Shown here piece after piece: positions 27,883 to 36,744 of a DNA stretch of 64,000 bases; within the stretch, counting starts at the first letter, position 1; each line of letters begins with the position of its first letter. The DNA comes from Fuscovulum ytuae (lineage in GTDB: Bacteria > Pseudomonadota > Alphaproteobacteria > Rhodobacterales > Rhodobacteraceae): assembly GCF_029953595.1 (NCBI RefSeq), contig NZ_CP124535.1, positions 2,835,001 to 2,899,000 on the forward strand, written 5' to 3'. The notes beneath the pieces are model-generated. The model was not told where the DNA came from. It saw only the letters and a program-made list of their open reading frames with translations, and made no database searches. The translations under genes were made by a program, and so were the position numbers.

Positions 27883-30427
27883 TGATGATGCGCCCCGGCA
27901 CGACGATGATCTTCTTCACCGGCTGCCCGGCAAGGAACTTGATCACAGCTTCGTCTGCTAGGGCGATCTTTTCAACCTCAGTCGCGGCCATATCCTTGGG
28001 AACGGTGATTTCCGCCCGCCGCTTGCCATTGATCTGAATGGGCAGGGTCACCTCATCCTCCACCAACAGCGCAGGGTCCGCCTTGGGCCAAGGGGCCAGC
28101 GTCACAAGGCCAGCGCCACCCAGCATCGACCAAACCTCTTCGGCCAGATGCGGGGTCATAGGCTGCATCAGCTGGGCCATCACCTTCATCGCGTCACGCT
28201 TGGCAGAGGCCCCTGCCTGCGACCGCTGCAAGGTGTTGGTGAATTCGTAAAGCTTTGCGATGGCCTTGTTGAAGGCGAATCCCTCGATGCCCTTCGTCAC
28301 CTCGTCAATCGCCTTTGCCGTTGCGCGGGCCAGCGCCAGATCCTCTGCACCATTGGCGGCGGCATCGGATTGCGCGATCTCGTCCGCGATGCGCCAGACG
28401 CGCGACAGGTGTTTGAACGCCGCCTCGGCCCCTGATGCGGTCCATTCCACATCGCGTTCGGGCGGGCTGTCGGACATGACGAACCAGCGCGCGGTATCAG
28501 CCCCGAACTGGGCGATGATGTTCATCGGGTCGACGACGTTCTTCTTTGACTTCGACATCTTGGCCGAAGGGATGATCTCCACCGCCGTGCCGTCCTTCAG
28601 TGTGGCCCCCACATCGCTGCGGATCACATCTTCAGGTAGGTGGTAGACGGGGCGGCCGTTTGCATCGCGCGTAAAGTAAATCTCATGCGTGACCATGCCT
28701 TGGGTGAATAGCGCGTTGAACGGTTCAACCGCCTTTTGCGGCAGGTGGCCGGTCTTTGCCATCGCCCGTGCAAAGAAGCGGGAATAAAGCAGGTGCAGAA
28801 TCGCATGTTCGATCCCGCCGATATACTGGTCGACGTTCATCCAGTATTCGGCATCCTCGGCCACAGTGGGCGTGGTCGCGCGGGGCGAGGTAAAGCGGGC
28901 GTAATACCAAGACGAGTCCACAAAGGTATCCATCGTGTCCGTCTCGCGCCGGGCTTTGGCGCCGCAGTTCGGGCAGGTGCAATCGCGCCAGGTTGGGTGG
29001 CGGTCCAGCGGGTTGCCCGGAACGTCGAAGGTCACGTCATCAGGCAGCGTAACGGGCAGATTCGCCTTGGATTCCGGCACCACCCCGCAGGTGGCGCAAT
29101 GCACCACCGGGATCGGGCAGCCCCAATAGCGCTGGCGGCTAATGCCCCAGTCACGCAAACGGAACTTGGTGACACCCTTTCCATAACCATTTGTTTCTGC
29201 GTGCGAAATGGCTGCAGCAATGGCCTCCTCCCCAGTCTGAGAGGTGTTCCCGGCGAAGCCCCGCACGTAAGTCACGCGTTCAGATTTCATCGGCACGAAC
29301 GCCTCGGCCAACGGGGAGTCCTCGGCACCTTCGGCCACGAAAACCGCCTTGATCGGCAAGCCATACTTCGTAGCAAAATCGAAATCGCGCTGGTCATGGG
29401 CAGGGCAGCCGAAAATGGCCCCGGTGCCGTAATCCATCAGGATGAAATTCGCGATCCAGACGGGCAGTTCCCATTCCGGGTCGAGCGGGTGCTTCACCCT
29501 GATGCCTGTGTCATAGCCGATCTTTTCCGCCGTCTCGATCTCTTCGGCGCTGGTGCCGCCCTTGCGGCATTCCGCGATAAAGGCCGCGACCTTCGGATCC
29601 TGTTCCAGCGCCTTGGCCAACGGATGATCGGCCGAGATGGCGGCGAAAGATGCCCCCATCAGAGTGTCAGGGCGGGTGGTGTAAACCTCAAGCGTCTCAA
29701 ACCCGGCGGGTGCCCCGACGGTATCGAAGGCGAATTGCAGCCCCCGCGACTTGCCGATCCAGTTCGCCTGCATCAGGCGCACCTTTTCCGGCCAGTTCGT
29801 CAGCCCGTCCAGCGCGTTCAGCAGGTCTTCCGAATAGTCCGAAATCTTAAAGAACCACTGCGTCAGCTCACGCCGTTCCACCGCCGCGCCCGACCGCCAT
29901 CCCTTGCCGTCGATCACCTGCTCATTAGCGAGAACCGTCATATCGACCGGGTCCCAGTTCACCACGGCGGCCTTGCGATAGACGAGGCCCGCTTCCAGCA
30001 TGTCGATGAACATGGCCTGCTGTTGACCGTAATATTCCGGGTCGCAGGTGGCGAATTCGCGGCTCCAGTCGATCGACAGGCCAAGCGGCTTCATCTGCGC
30101 GCGCATGTCGGCGATATTGCCGTAGGTCCAATCCTTCGGATGGCCACCACGTTCCATCGCGGCGTTTTCGGCGGGCATACCGAAGGCATCCCAGCCCATA
30201 GGGTGCAGCACGGAAAAGCCCGCCGCTGCCTTCTGCCGCGCCACCACATCGCCCATCGTGTAGTTGCGCACATGGCCCATGTGGATGCGCCCTGATGGAT
30301 AGGGGAACATCTCCAGCACGTAATACTTGGCCTTCGCCGGTTCACGCCGCGCGGTAAAGGCCCCTGCCGCATCCCATGCGGCTTGCCATTTCGGTTCGGT
30401 CTGGCCGGGTTCATAGCGCGACATCAT
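27869..30427 (-). CDS. leuS: Leucyl-tRNA synthetase
   Basis: 852 residues, full length. HIGH motif as HMGH at residues 49-52, KMSKS loop in [10 protein letters not shown] near residue 620, and the CP1 editing domain between about 220 and 420. A Zn-type Cys cluster appears in CATCG near 450 and CTCPNCG near 485. The start has two adjacent ATG codons (30427 and 30424). It charges tRNA-Leu. It heads the leuS-lptE-holA cluster and lies 76 bases downstream of the DUF3576 lipoprotein gene. Confidence 0.96.
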   Translation of the reverse strand: MMSRYEPGQTEPKWQAAWDAAGAFTARREPAKAKYYVLEMFPYPSGRIHMGHVRNYTMGDVVARQKAAAGFSVLHPMGWDAFGMPAENAAMERGGHPKDWTYGNIADMRAQMKPLGLSIDWSREFATCDPEYYGQQQAMFIDMLEAGLVYRKAAVVNWDPVDMTVLANEQVIDGKGWRSGAAVERRELTQWFFKISDYSEDLLNALDGLTNWPEKVRLMQANWIGKSRGLQFAFDTVGAPAGFETLEVYTTRPDTLMGASFAAISADHPLAKALEQDPKVAAFIAECRKGGTSAEEIETAEKIGYDTGIRVKHPLDPEWELPVWIANFILMDYGTGAIFGCPAHDQRDFDFATKYGLPIKAVFVAEGAEDSPLAEAFVPMKSERVTYVRGFAGNTSQTGEEAIAAAISHAETNGYGKGVTKFRLRDWGISRQRYWGCPIPVVHCATCGVVPESKANLPVTLPDDVTFDVPGNPLDRHPTWRDCTCPNCGAKARRETDTMDTFVDSSWYYARFTSPRATTPTVAEDAEYWMNVDQYIGGIEHAILHLLYSRFFARAMAKTGHLPQKAVEPFNALFTQGMVTHEIYFTRDANGRPVYHLPEDVIRSDVGATLKDGTAVEIIPSAKMSKSKKNVVDPMNIIAQFGADTARWFVMSDSPPERDVEWTASGAEAAFKHLSRVWRIADEIAQSDAAANGAEDLALARATAKAIDEVTKGIEGFAFNKAIAKLYEFTNTLQRSQAGASAKRDAMKVMAQLMQPMTPHLAEEVWSMLGGAGLVTLAPWPKADPALLVEDEVTLPIQINGKRRAEITVPKDMAATEVEKIALADEAVIKFLAGQPVKKIIVVPGRIINVVV

Positions 30428-30503
30428 CAGGTCCCAAGCATCTGGTTGCGCGCGCCGTTATACAAGGCGCGCAGCCAAGGTCCAGCCGGGGCGAAGAGTC
30501 GCC

Positions 30504-31064
30504 TTACAGGTTGCTGTCCTGAATCCGCAATTGGCGCGCCCGGGTCAGGATCGCATCTTCAACCGCGCGCACGGTTCCGGCATCCACAGCGCCACCGCCC
30601 CGCGATTGCAGCGCCACCTTCAGGCTGCGCGCATCCAGCGCCGGATCCTGAACATAGATCGTGGCGCGATAGGCCCGTCCACCACCCGGCGGCGTGCCAA
30701 AGCCCGTCACGATAACCCCGGTAAAGGGATCAACCGATTCGATTGGCAGGAAATTCAGAACATCCTGCGCTGCAACCCACAGATACTTGTTCACCTCGAC
30801 GGTGGTGTTCGGGTCCGTGCCATTGCGGAACAGATCAAAGAAAGACGACCGGTTGGTCTTCGTCCCTTCGGCCCTCTCCAGTGCCGCGCGCTGCGCCTCG
30901 GCACGTTCGCGCCGCGCCAGCACGTCCTCAGACGGAATCGTCGCCGCCCCGCCGCCGCGCCGGAACAGGCCGCTATCGCCGCTTGCAATGCCAGAGCCGC
31001 AGGCGGACAGAGAGACAAGAACGCCGCCCATCAGCGCGACCCGTGCCCAGCGATGCAGGTTCAT
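30504..31064 (-). CDS. DUF3576 lipoprotein
   Basis: 186 residues. A signal peptide with lipobox LSAC (Cys22) is followed by a Gly-rich spacer and a DUF3576 domain (VNKYLWVAAQDVLNFLPIES, then GFGTPPGGGRAYRATIYVQD). It is a predicted envelope lipoprotein. It is widely found immediately upstream of leuS in this group. Function is unknown. Confidence 0.82.
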   Translation of the reverse strand: MNLHRWARVALMGGVLVSLSACGSGIASGDSGLFRRGGGAATIPSEDVLARRERAEAQRAALERAEGTKTNRSSFFDLFRNGTDPNTTVEVNKYLWVAAQDVLNFLPIESVDPFTGVIVTGFGTPPGGGRAYRATIYVQDPALDARSLKVALQSRGGGAVDAGTVRAVEDAILTRARQLRIQDSNL

Positions 31065-31391
31065 CCAGACCCCCGTAATCCTTATGGTCGTTGTCTAGCC
31101 CAGCCAATCCGGCGTGCCAAGGCTTTTCCCCCCGCGCAGGCGCGAGCGCACTGTTAACTATGCTGGCATCGCTTCCCGGTGCCCCCAGTTCCAAAGCGCA
31201 ACGATCCCCCCTTCTGCGGCAGCAATTGCCGGGTGGGAAAAGTGACTGTGGCAAGACTGCACCACGATGGAGGGCATTAACCTTCGTTTATCGTCCATCG
31301 TTGCATTCCGGGGCGTTAAGATTGATGAACGTCTCATCCCCAGCCCGGATTCCCCTGGGTTGGGCGTTCCTTAAGACAACGAGGGAAAACG
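31065..31391 (+). promoter_or_regulatory. Divergent intergenic region upstream of porin 1
   Basis: 327 bases with no convincing ORF between the DUF3576 gene and porin 1. It holds an inverted repeat ACGATGGA (31264-31271) / TCCATCGT (31294-31301) and a GAGGGA ribosome-binding site about 10 bases before the porin ATG. A strong promoter is expected for an abundant porin, but I could not fix -35/-10 boxes. Confidence 0.4.
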
Positions 31392-32339
31392 ATGAAAAAG
31401 ATTCTTCTTGCGACCACGATGCTGGCTGGCACCGCTGGTTTCGCCGCTGCCGAAGTGGCAATCTCCGGCTACGCTGAAGTCGGTATCTACAACTCCGACA
31501 CCGCCGCTACCGGTGCTGGCTCGACCCAGTTCTGGACCGACGTTGACGTGACCTTCAAAATGTCGGGCGAAACCGACGGTGGCCTCGCTTTCGGCGTGTC
31601 GGTTGACCTCGACGAAGCTGGCAACCTGGGCAACAGCCTCGACAACAACGGCACCTCCGTGTTCGTTTCCGGCGCTTTCGGCAAGCTGACCGTTGGTGAC
31701 ACCGACGGCGCGCTTGACTGGGCCGTTGCTGACGCTGGTTCGCTGACCGCGATCGCCGACGACCACACCACCCACGCTGGCTACTTCGGCGCTGGCGGTC
31801 TGGACGGCACCTACGACGACCAAGTCGCTCGTTACGAATACTCCTTCGGCAGCTTCGGCATCGCCCTCTCGCTCGAGCAGGAAGACAACGCCGCTGCTAA
31901 CTGGGCTGCGAACAGCGACCCGGTCTGGGGTGTCGGTGCAACCTACGCCATGGACATGGGCGGCACGGCTCTGCGCTTCGGTCTCGGCTATCAGTCGACC
32001 ACCGTCGCTGGTGTTGACTCGGATGCCATCGGTGCGTCCATCTCGGCTGAATTCGCTGGCGGCTTCTCGGGCGTCATCGGCTTCACCAACACCGAAACCG
32101 GTGGTGTTGACACCGACCGTCTCGGCATCGGTGCAACCTACACCACCGGCGCTCTGTCGATCCATGCCAACTACGGCGAAATCGACACCGCTGGCGTGTC
32201 GAACGACTCCTACGGTCTGGCTGTGAACTACGACCTGGGCGGCGGCGCTGTTGTCATGGCCGGCTACGGTTCGGACACCGACTTCGCGACGGCTGGCAAC
32301 CAGTCGACCTACTCGATCGGCCTCGGCCTGTCGTTCTGA
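31392..32339 (+). CDS. Outer-membrane porin 1
   Basis: 315 residues. Signal peptide MKKILLATTMLAGTAGFAAA, then alternating amphipathic strands (EVAISGYAEVGIYN) and a C-terminal aromatic residue (GLGLSF) as needed for BAM recognition. A 16-strand Rhodobacter-type general porin is the likely fold. Alanine is often coded GCT and bases are strongly biased compared with neighbours, as in highly expressed genes. A strong hairpin terminator follows. It is related to the porin at 34869. Confidence 0.88.
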   Translation: MKKILLATTMLAGTAGFAAAEVAISGYAEVGIYNSDTAATGAGSTQFWTDVDVTFKMSGETDGGLAFGVSVDLDEAGNLGNSLDNNGTSVFVSGAFGKLTVGDTDGALDWAVADAGSLTAIADDHTTHAGYFGAGGLDGTYDDQVARYEYSFGSFGIALSLEQEDNAAANWAANSDPVWGVGATYAMDMGGTALRFGLGYQSTTVAGVDSDAIGASISAEFAGGFSGVIGFTNTETGGVDTDRLGIGATYTTGALSIHANYGEIDTAGVSNDSYGLAVNYDLGGGAVVMAGYGSDTDFATAGNQSTYSIGLGLSF

Positions 32340-32365
32340 TCTGACGCAAGTCTTGATCTGATGGG

Positions 32366-32394
32366 AAGAGCGGGCCTTCGCCCGCTCTTTTCCA
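32366..32394 (+). terminator. Rho-independent terminator of porin 1
   Basis: AAGAGCGGGC (32366-32375) and GCCCGCTCTT (32380-32389) form a perfect 10-bp stem with a CTTC loop and a following T-rich tail, 26 bases after the porin stop. Confidence 0.88.
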
Positions 32395-32478
32395 TTTTGA
32401 ACCACCCTTTTGCCCCATCGCTCGACTCGTTGCCGCCTACGCATTATGGCCGGGGGCCATCTACCGATCCGAGGTGCC

Positions 32479-34662
32479 ATGCCATCCGCTCCGCTTTCCC
32501 CCGCCCAGATCAAGGCACTCTACGCCGATGCCATGGCGCTTTTGTCCAAGGGCCAGCCAGAGGCGGCGCTTCCCTTGTTCGGGCAGGTGATCGAGTCCAG
32601 CCCCAACCTTGCCGAACCCCGCTGGCAGGCAGCGCGGATTTACGGCGAATTCGACATGTTCGACCGCGCGCTGGAACAGGCAAGCATGGCCGTGCAACTG
32701 AAACCTGCTGAACCAGCGGTATGGTCCACTTGGGCGGATCTTGCAGCCCTGTCTGGCAATGCTGATGCCGAAAGAACCTTTCTCGACGCCATCAAGTCCG
32801 CCGATCTGCCTCCGCCCTTGCGAATCCGCCTGCAAGATCGGTTTGGGGCGCAACGCCAAGCCTCCCGCCCTGATATGACGGGGCTTCCCCCGCCCGTCCT
32901 TGCACAACTGTCCCGGCACCTGTCCGAAGGGGCCTTTGCTGCGGCACAGAAGGCGATTGCCACCCTGCTGCCCAAACACCCGAAATCCGCCGTCCTGCAT
33001 GCGATGCTGGGCAGCACCTTCAGCGGCATGGGTCGCGGGGCCGATGCGATTGCCGCCCTTCGCATGGCCCAGAAACTAGACCCCTACTATGCCGAGGCAT
33101 GGCTCAACGAAGGCAATGAATGGCGCCGACAGGAGCGCCCAGAGGATGCCCGCCGCGCCTACCGCGCCGCCATCGCCCGTGCCCCTGACCTTGAACAGGC
33201 GCTGGTCCTTTATGCCACCATTCAGAACCAGCAATCCCAATCGGCCAAGGCGCTGCCCTTTGCAGAACGCGCGGCATCGGCCTACCCGAAGTCCCTGCCC
33301 GCCCTTATCGCGCTGGGCAATACGCTGACCCTTCTGCGCAACCACACCCGCGCGGCCGAGGTGCTGGAACGCGCCGTCACCCTGTCGCGCCGCAAATCGA
33401 CCGAGGCGATGGTGATGCTGGCGCAGGTCTACACCCACATCAACCGCGACGGTGATGCATCGGCCCTGATCGAACAGGTCCTCGCGCTCCGCCCTGATCA
33501 CGTGCTGGCCCTGACTTTAAAGGGCAGCCTCTTGCAGACCGCAGGCGATTTCGATGCCGCGGACGCCGCCTTCAGGCAATCGCTTGCCCTCTCTCCAACG
33601 GATGGAGAATTGTTCCGCAGCTTTATCGTCGGCTACAAGGTCAAGCCCGGCGATCCCATCGTGCCACAGATGCAGGCGGCGATGGCCCGGTCCGATCTGA
33701 CTGACCGGTCGCGCCTTTCCTTTGCCTTTGCCCTTGGCAAGGCGCTTGAAGATCAGAAGGACTTCGCGGCCGCCTTTCCCTATATCCGGCAGGGCAACGA
33801 AATTGTCCGCAAGCTGCATCCCTTCGATATGGCCACCCGGCGGGCAGAGGTTACGGCGGTGCAATCCGCCTTCCGCGATGTCGATTGGGCCGGGATACAG
33901 ATCAAGGGCGCCAATAACAGCGCGCCGATCTTTGTGACGGGCATGCCCCGGTCTGGCACCACGCTTGTGGAACAAATCATCGCCAGCCATTCCCGCGTGA
34001 CGGGTGCAGGCGAAGTGGCGCTTTTGCAAGCCGCCTGCCAAAAGCTGATCTTCACGCGCCCCGATCGGTATGACGACGCGCGCCGCCTGTCGGACATCCC
34101 GTCCTCCGACATTGCCGCGATGGGCCACGACTTTCTGCGCCAAATGGGCGAACGCTTTCCGGGCGCGGATATCATCACCGACAAGTCGATCACGACCTAT
34201 ATGTATATCGGTCTGGTCAAGCTTGCCTTGCCTGAGGCCCGCATCATCGTCGTGCGCCGCGATCCGCGCGACACGCTGCTGTCGATCTACAAGAACCGCT
34301 TCCCCGAAGGCACGCATCTTTACGCCTATGATCTGCGCGATCTGGCCGAGTACTATGCCACCTTCGTCGAGATGGTGGAGTTCTGGCGCAGCCAGACCCC
34401 CGACTGGTTCACCGAAGTCACTTACGAGACGCTGGTCGCCAACCCTGAGGCGGAATCGCGCCGCCTGATCGCCGCCTGCGGTCTGGATTGGGAAGAAGCC
34501 TGCCTGAACTTCCATCAGAATAAGCGCAAAGTAGACACGCTAAGCGTGTATCAAGTGCGTCAACCGATATCTGGGGGATCGGTCAAGGCGTGGCAAAGAT
34601 ATGAGTCGCAGCTTGCGCCGATGATCGAGGTGCTGCGGGATCGTGGCCTTTTGCCAGATTAA
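32479..34662 (+). CDS. TPR-repeat protein with C-terminal sulfotransferase domain
   Basis: 727 residues from the ATG behind GAGGTG; an earlier in-frame ATG at 32410 is not preceded by a site. The first about 450 residues are tetratricopeptide repeats (A-LPLFGQVIE, AEAWLNEGNEWRRQ and others). From about 480 comes a sulfotransferase domain with the PAPS 5'-phosphosulfate loop FVTGMPRSGTTLVEQ (about 485-500) and the 3'-phosphate segment VVRRDPRDTLLSIYKNRF (about 590-607). It likely transfers sulfate from PAPS to a protein or glycan. No signal peptide is visible. It lies between two porin genes. Confidence 0.85.
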   Translation: MPSAPLSPAQIKALYADAMALLSKGQPEAALPLFGQVIESSPNLAEPRWQAARIYGEFDMFDRALEQASMAVQLKPAEPAVWSTWADLAALSGNADAERTFLDAIKSADLPPPLRIRLQDRFGAQRQASRPDMTGLPPPVLAQLSRHLSEGAFAAAQKAIATLLPKHPKSAVLHAMLGSTFSGMGRGADAIAALRMAQKLDPYYAEAWLNEGNEWRRQERPEDARRAYRAAIARAPDLEQALVLYATIQNQQSQSAKALPFAERAASAYPKSLPALIALGNTLTLLRNHTRAAEVLERAVTLSRRKSTEAMVMLAQVYTHINRDGDASALIEQVLALRPDHVLALTLKGSLLQTAGDFDAADAAFRQSLALSPTDGELFRSFIVGYKVKPGDPIVPQMQAAMARSDLTDRSRLSFAFALGKALEDQKDFAAAFPYIRQGNEIVRKLHPFDMATRRAEVTAVQSAFRDVDWAGIQIKGANNSAPIFVTGMPRSGTTLVEQIIASHSRVTGAGEVALLQAACQKLIFTRPDRYDDARRLSDIPSSDIAAMGHDFLRQMGERFPGADIITDKSITTYMYIGLVKLALPEARIIVVRRDPRDTLLSIYKNRFPEGTHLYAYDLRDLAEYYATFVEMVEFWRSQTPDWFTEVTYETLVANPEAESRRLIAACGLDWEEACLNFHQNKRKVDTLSVYQVRQPISGGSVKAWQRYESQLAPMIEVLRDRGLLPD

Positions 34663-34868
34663 ACGCAGCCTAAGCCTTTGAAAAATTAACATTTACTAAC
34701 ATAACCGCCTCGTTTCGGGGCGGATACGGCCTGTTGTTGCCGTCACTGTGGCGCGAATGCATCGTTAACTTTTGTTAATACTAAACCATTAAACCATAAG
34801 ACTTTATCATGACGGCGGTGCGAGAGTAGGTTCCCGGCATCGGTTCTTTACCAGTAAGGAGAATACCA
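34663..34868 (+). promoter_or_regulatory. AT-rich upstream region of porin 2
   Basis: 206 bases, much richer in A+T than the surroundings, with repeated GTTAA/TTAAC words (for example GTTAACTTTTGTTAAT near 34763-34778) and no ORF. An AAGGAGA site is about 7 bases before the porin start. It is probably a regulated strong promoter; exact boxes are not assignable. Confidence 0.45.
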
Positions 34869-35942
34869 ATGAAAAAAGTCCTGCTCGCGACGACCATGTT
34901 CGTCGCCGGCGCTTCGGTCGCCGCCGCAGATGTGACGTTGTCGGGCGATGGCCGCATGGGTGTCATTTCGTCCGGCTCCGACGACCCTCGCACCCCGACC
35001 ATCGATGAAAGCGGCCTCGCCTTCACCTCGCGTGCTCGTGTCGCCTTCGGCCTGTCGGGCGAAACCGACGGCGGCCTGCAGTTCGGCGGTTCGTTCCGTG
35101 CGGACAACGCGGGTGGCGCTGCTGGCGGCACCGCCGGTTCCGTGTTCCTGTCGGGCGCTTTCGGCAAGATTTCGATGGGTGACGTCGACGGCGCGGCCCA
35201 GATGGCGACCGGCCACGTGGCTGGCGTCGGCTTCACCGGTCTCGGCGACCTGAACGAGTCGACGTTCCTCGGCGCAGGTGGTGCGAACCTTGTGACGCAG
35301 GCCTTTGCCGCCGGTCCGGATAACCCGCTTGAAACCACCGACCCCACCGTTCTGTACGAATACAGCTTCGGTGATTTCACGTTCTATGCGTCGCACACCA
35401 ACACCCGTCCGGTGACCTCGGGGAACGCTGCGGCCAATACCGGTCTGAACTCGAACGCAACGGCGGCTGCTTTGGGTGCGAAGTACACCTTCAGCGGTTA
35501 CACGATCGGCCTCGGCTATGAAAAGCTGTCCGGCTACATCGCTCCGGCTGGTGTCACGGTGGCAACGCCCCTCGTGACGGCTGCCAAGCCGCTTGACAAT
35601 ACCGACCTCGACCACGTCGTCCTGACGCTGGAAGGCAAGGTTGCAGGCCTGACTGTAAAGGGCCTGATTGGTCAGGCCTCCGGCAGACTGGCCGGTGTGA
35701 ACATCAAGACCCCGGCCAACAACGGCAAGCAGTATGCCGCTTCGGCGACCTACACGACCGGCGCGCTTTCGGGCACGCTGTTCTATGCCGATGACTCGGC
35801 ACTGGGCGGCACGGCGGCTCTCGGTGTCGGCGCGTCCTACGATCTGGGTGGCGGTGCTGCCATCACCGGCGGCTGGGCCCGCACCAAGGTTGCCGGTCGC
35901 GACTCGAGCACTGCCGACCTCGGTGTGACCTTCAAGTTCTGA
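34869..35942 (+). CDS. Outer-membrane porin 2
   Basis: 357 residues. Signal peptide MKKVLLATTMFVAGASVAAA, then beta-barrel strands (DVTLSGDGRMGVI), the shared SGETDGGLQFGG strand also seen in porin 1, and a C-terminal Phe (GVTFKF). It is clearly a paralogue of porin 1 with longer loops. It forms a diffusion channel in the outer membrane. A strong terminator follows. Confidence 0.88.
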   Translation: MKKVLLATTMFVAGASVAAADVTLSGDGRMGVISSGSDDPRTPTIDESGLAFTSRARVAFGLSGETDGGLQFGGSFRADNAGGAAGGTAGSVFLSGAFGKISMGDVDGAAQMATGHVAGVGFTGLGDLNESTFLGAGGANLVTQAFAAGPDNPLETTDPTVLYEYSFGDFTFYASHTNTRPVTSGNAAANTGLNSNATAAALGAKYTFSGYTIGLGYEKLSGYIAPAGVTVATPLVTAAKPLDNTDLDHVVLTLEGKVAGLTVKGLIGQASGRLAGVNIKTPANNGKQYAASATYTTGALSGTLFYADDSALGGTAALGVGASYDLGGGAAITGGWARTKVAGRDSSTADLGVTFKF

Positions 35943-35963
35943 TCCTACCCGGATCGGAAAGGA

Positions 35964-35992
35964 AAGGGGCGGGCCAATGGCCCGCCCCTTTT
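35964..35992 (+). terminator. Rho-independent terminator of porin 2
   Basis: AAGGGGCGGGCC (35964-35975) and GGCCCGCCCCTT (35979-35990) form a 12-bp stem with a 3-base loop and a short T-run, 21 bases after the stop. Confidence 0.88.
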
Positions 35993-36059
35993 CGATTCCT
36001 CGCTTCCCATCCCGAAAGCGCTATGATTCATGGCGCAAGACAGGGGAACGGAGGACATG

Positions 36060-36713
36060 ATGGGTCTGTCAGACATCGCCAGTAAGATACGGGCCGCAGA
36101 GCAGGCGGCCGGGCGCGCGGCAGGCTCCGTCACCTTGATTGCCGTCTCCAAAGTGCAGCCGCTGGATCGTGTTGTGGCTGTTCTGGAGCAGGGTCATCGC
36201 GTGTTTGGTGAAAACTACGTGCAAGAAGCGGCGGGGAAATGGCCCGACCTTCAGGCCCGTTTCGGCAAGGTCGACCTGCACATGATCGGCCCCTTGCAAA
36301 CGAACAAAGCCAAGGTGGCGGTCGACTTGTTTGACGCGATCCACAGCGTCGACCGCCCCTCGCTGGCCGAAAAGCTTGCCCGTCTTGCGCAGGATCGCGG
36401 GCGCTGCCCGCAACTCTTTATACAGGTGAACACGGGAGAAGAGGCGCAGAAGGCCGGCGTCCTGCCTGCTGAACTGGATGCCTTCCTTGCCGCCTGCCGG
36501 GGGATGGACCTGACAGTGGCAGGTCTGATGTGCATCCCCCCGGAAGGTGAAGACAGCACCCCTCATTTTACCGCACTGGCCGGGATGGCGGCGCGGAACG
36601 GCCTGACGGGCCTGTCAATGGGGATGAGCGGGGATTTCGAAGCCGCCATCGCGGCGGGCGCCACCCATGTGCGGGTGGGATCAGCGATTTTCGGCGCGCG
36701 GAGCTACGCCTGA
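36060..36713 (+). CDS. YggS/PROSC-family pyridoxal-phosphate homeostasis protein
   Basis: 217 residues from the second of two adjacent ATG codons. GGAGG ends 5 bases before it, whereas the ATG at 36057 would leave only 2. The PLP-binding Lys is K31 in AVSKVQP. GENYVQEA, HMIGPLQTNK and GMSGDFEAAI are family signatures. It has a single-domain TIM-barrel fold, binds PLP in the cytoplasm and influences vitamin B6 and amino-acid pools. It is followed by a hairpin shared with the convergent amylosucrase gene. Confidence 0.9.
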   Translation: MGLSDIASKIRAAEQAAGRAAGSVTLIAVSKVQPLDRVVAVLEQGHRVFGENYVQEAAGKWPDLQARFGKVDLHMIGPLQTNKAKVAVDLFDAIHSVDRPSLAEKLARLAQDRGRCPQLFIQVNTGEEAQKAGVLPAELDAFLAACRGMDLTVAGLMCIPPEGEDSTPHFTALAGMAARNGLTGLSMGMSGDFEAAIAAGATHVRVGSAIFGARSYA

Positions 36714-36716
36714 CGG

Positions 36717-36744
36717 GTAGGATGGGCAATACAGCCCATCCTAC
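36717..36744. terminator. Bidirectional hairpin between convergent genes
   Basis: GTAGGATGGGC (36717-36727) and GCCCATCCTAC (36734-36744) form a perfect 11-bp stem with a 6-base loop. The right arm contains the stop codon of the minus-strand gene. The sequence has the look of a repetitive extragenic palindrome. Confidence 0.65.

Noticed and set aside
28736-30295. 519-codon + strand ORF opposite leuS
   Set aside because: Shadow of leuS; no recognisable domain, and the minus frame carries the synthetase motifs.
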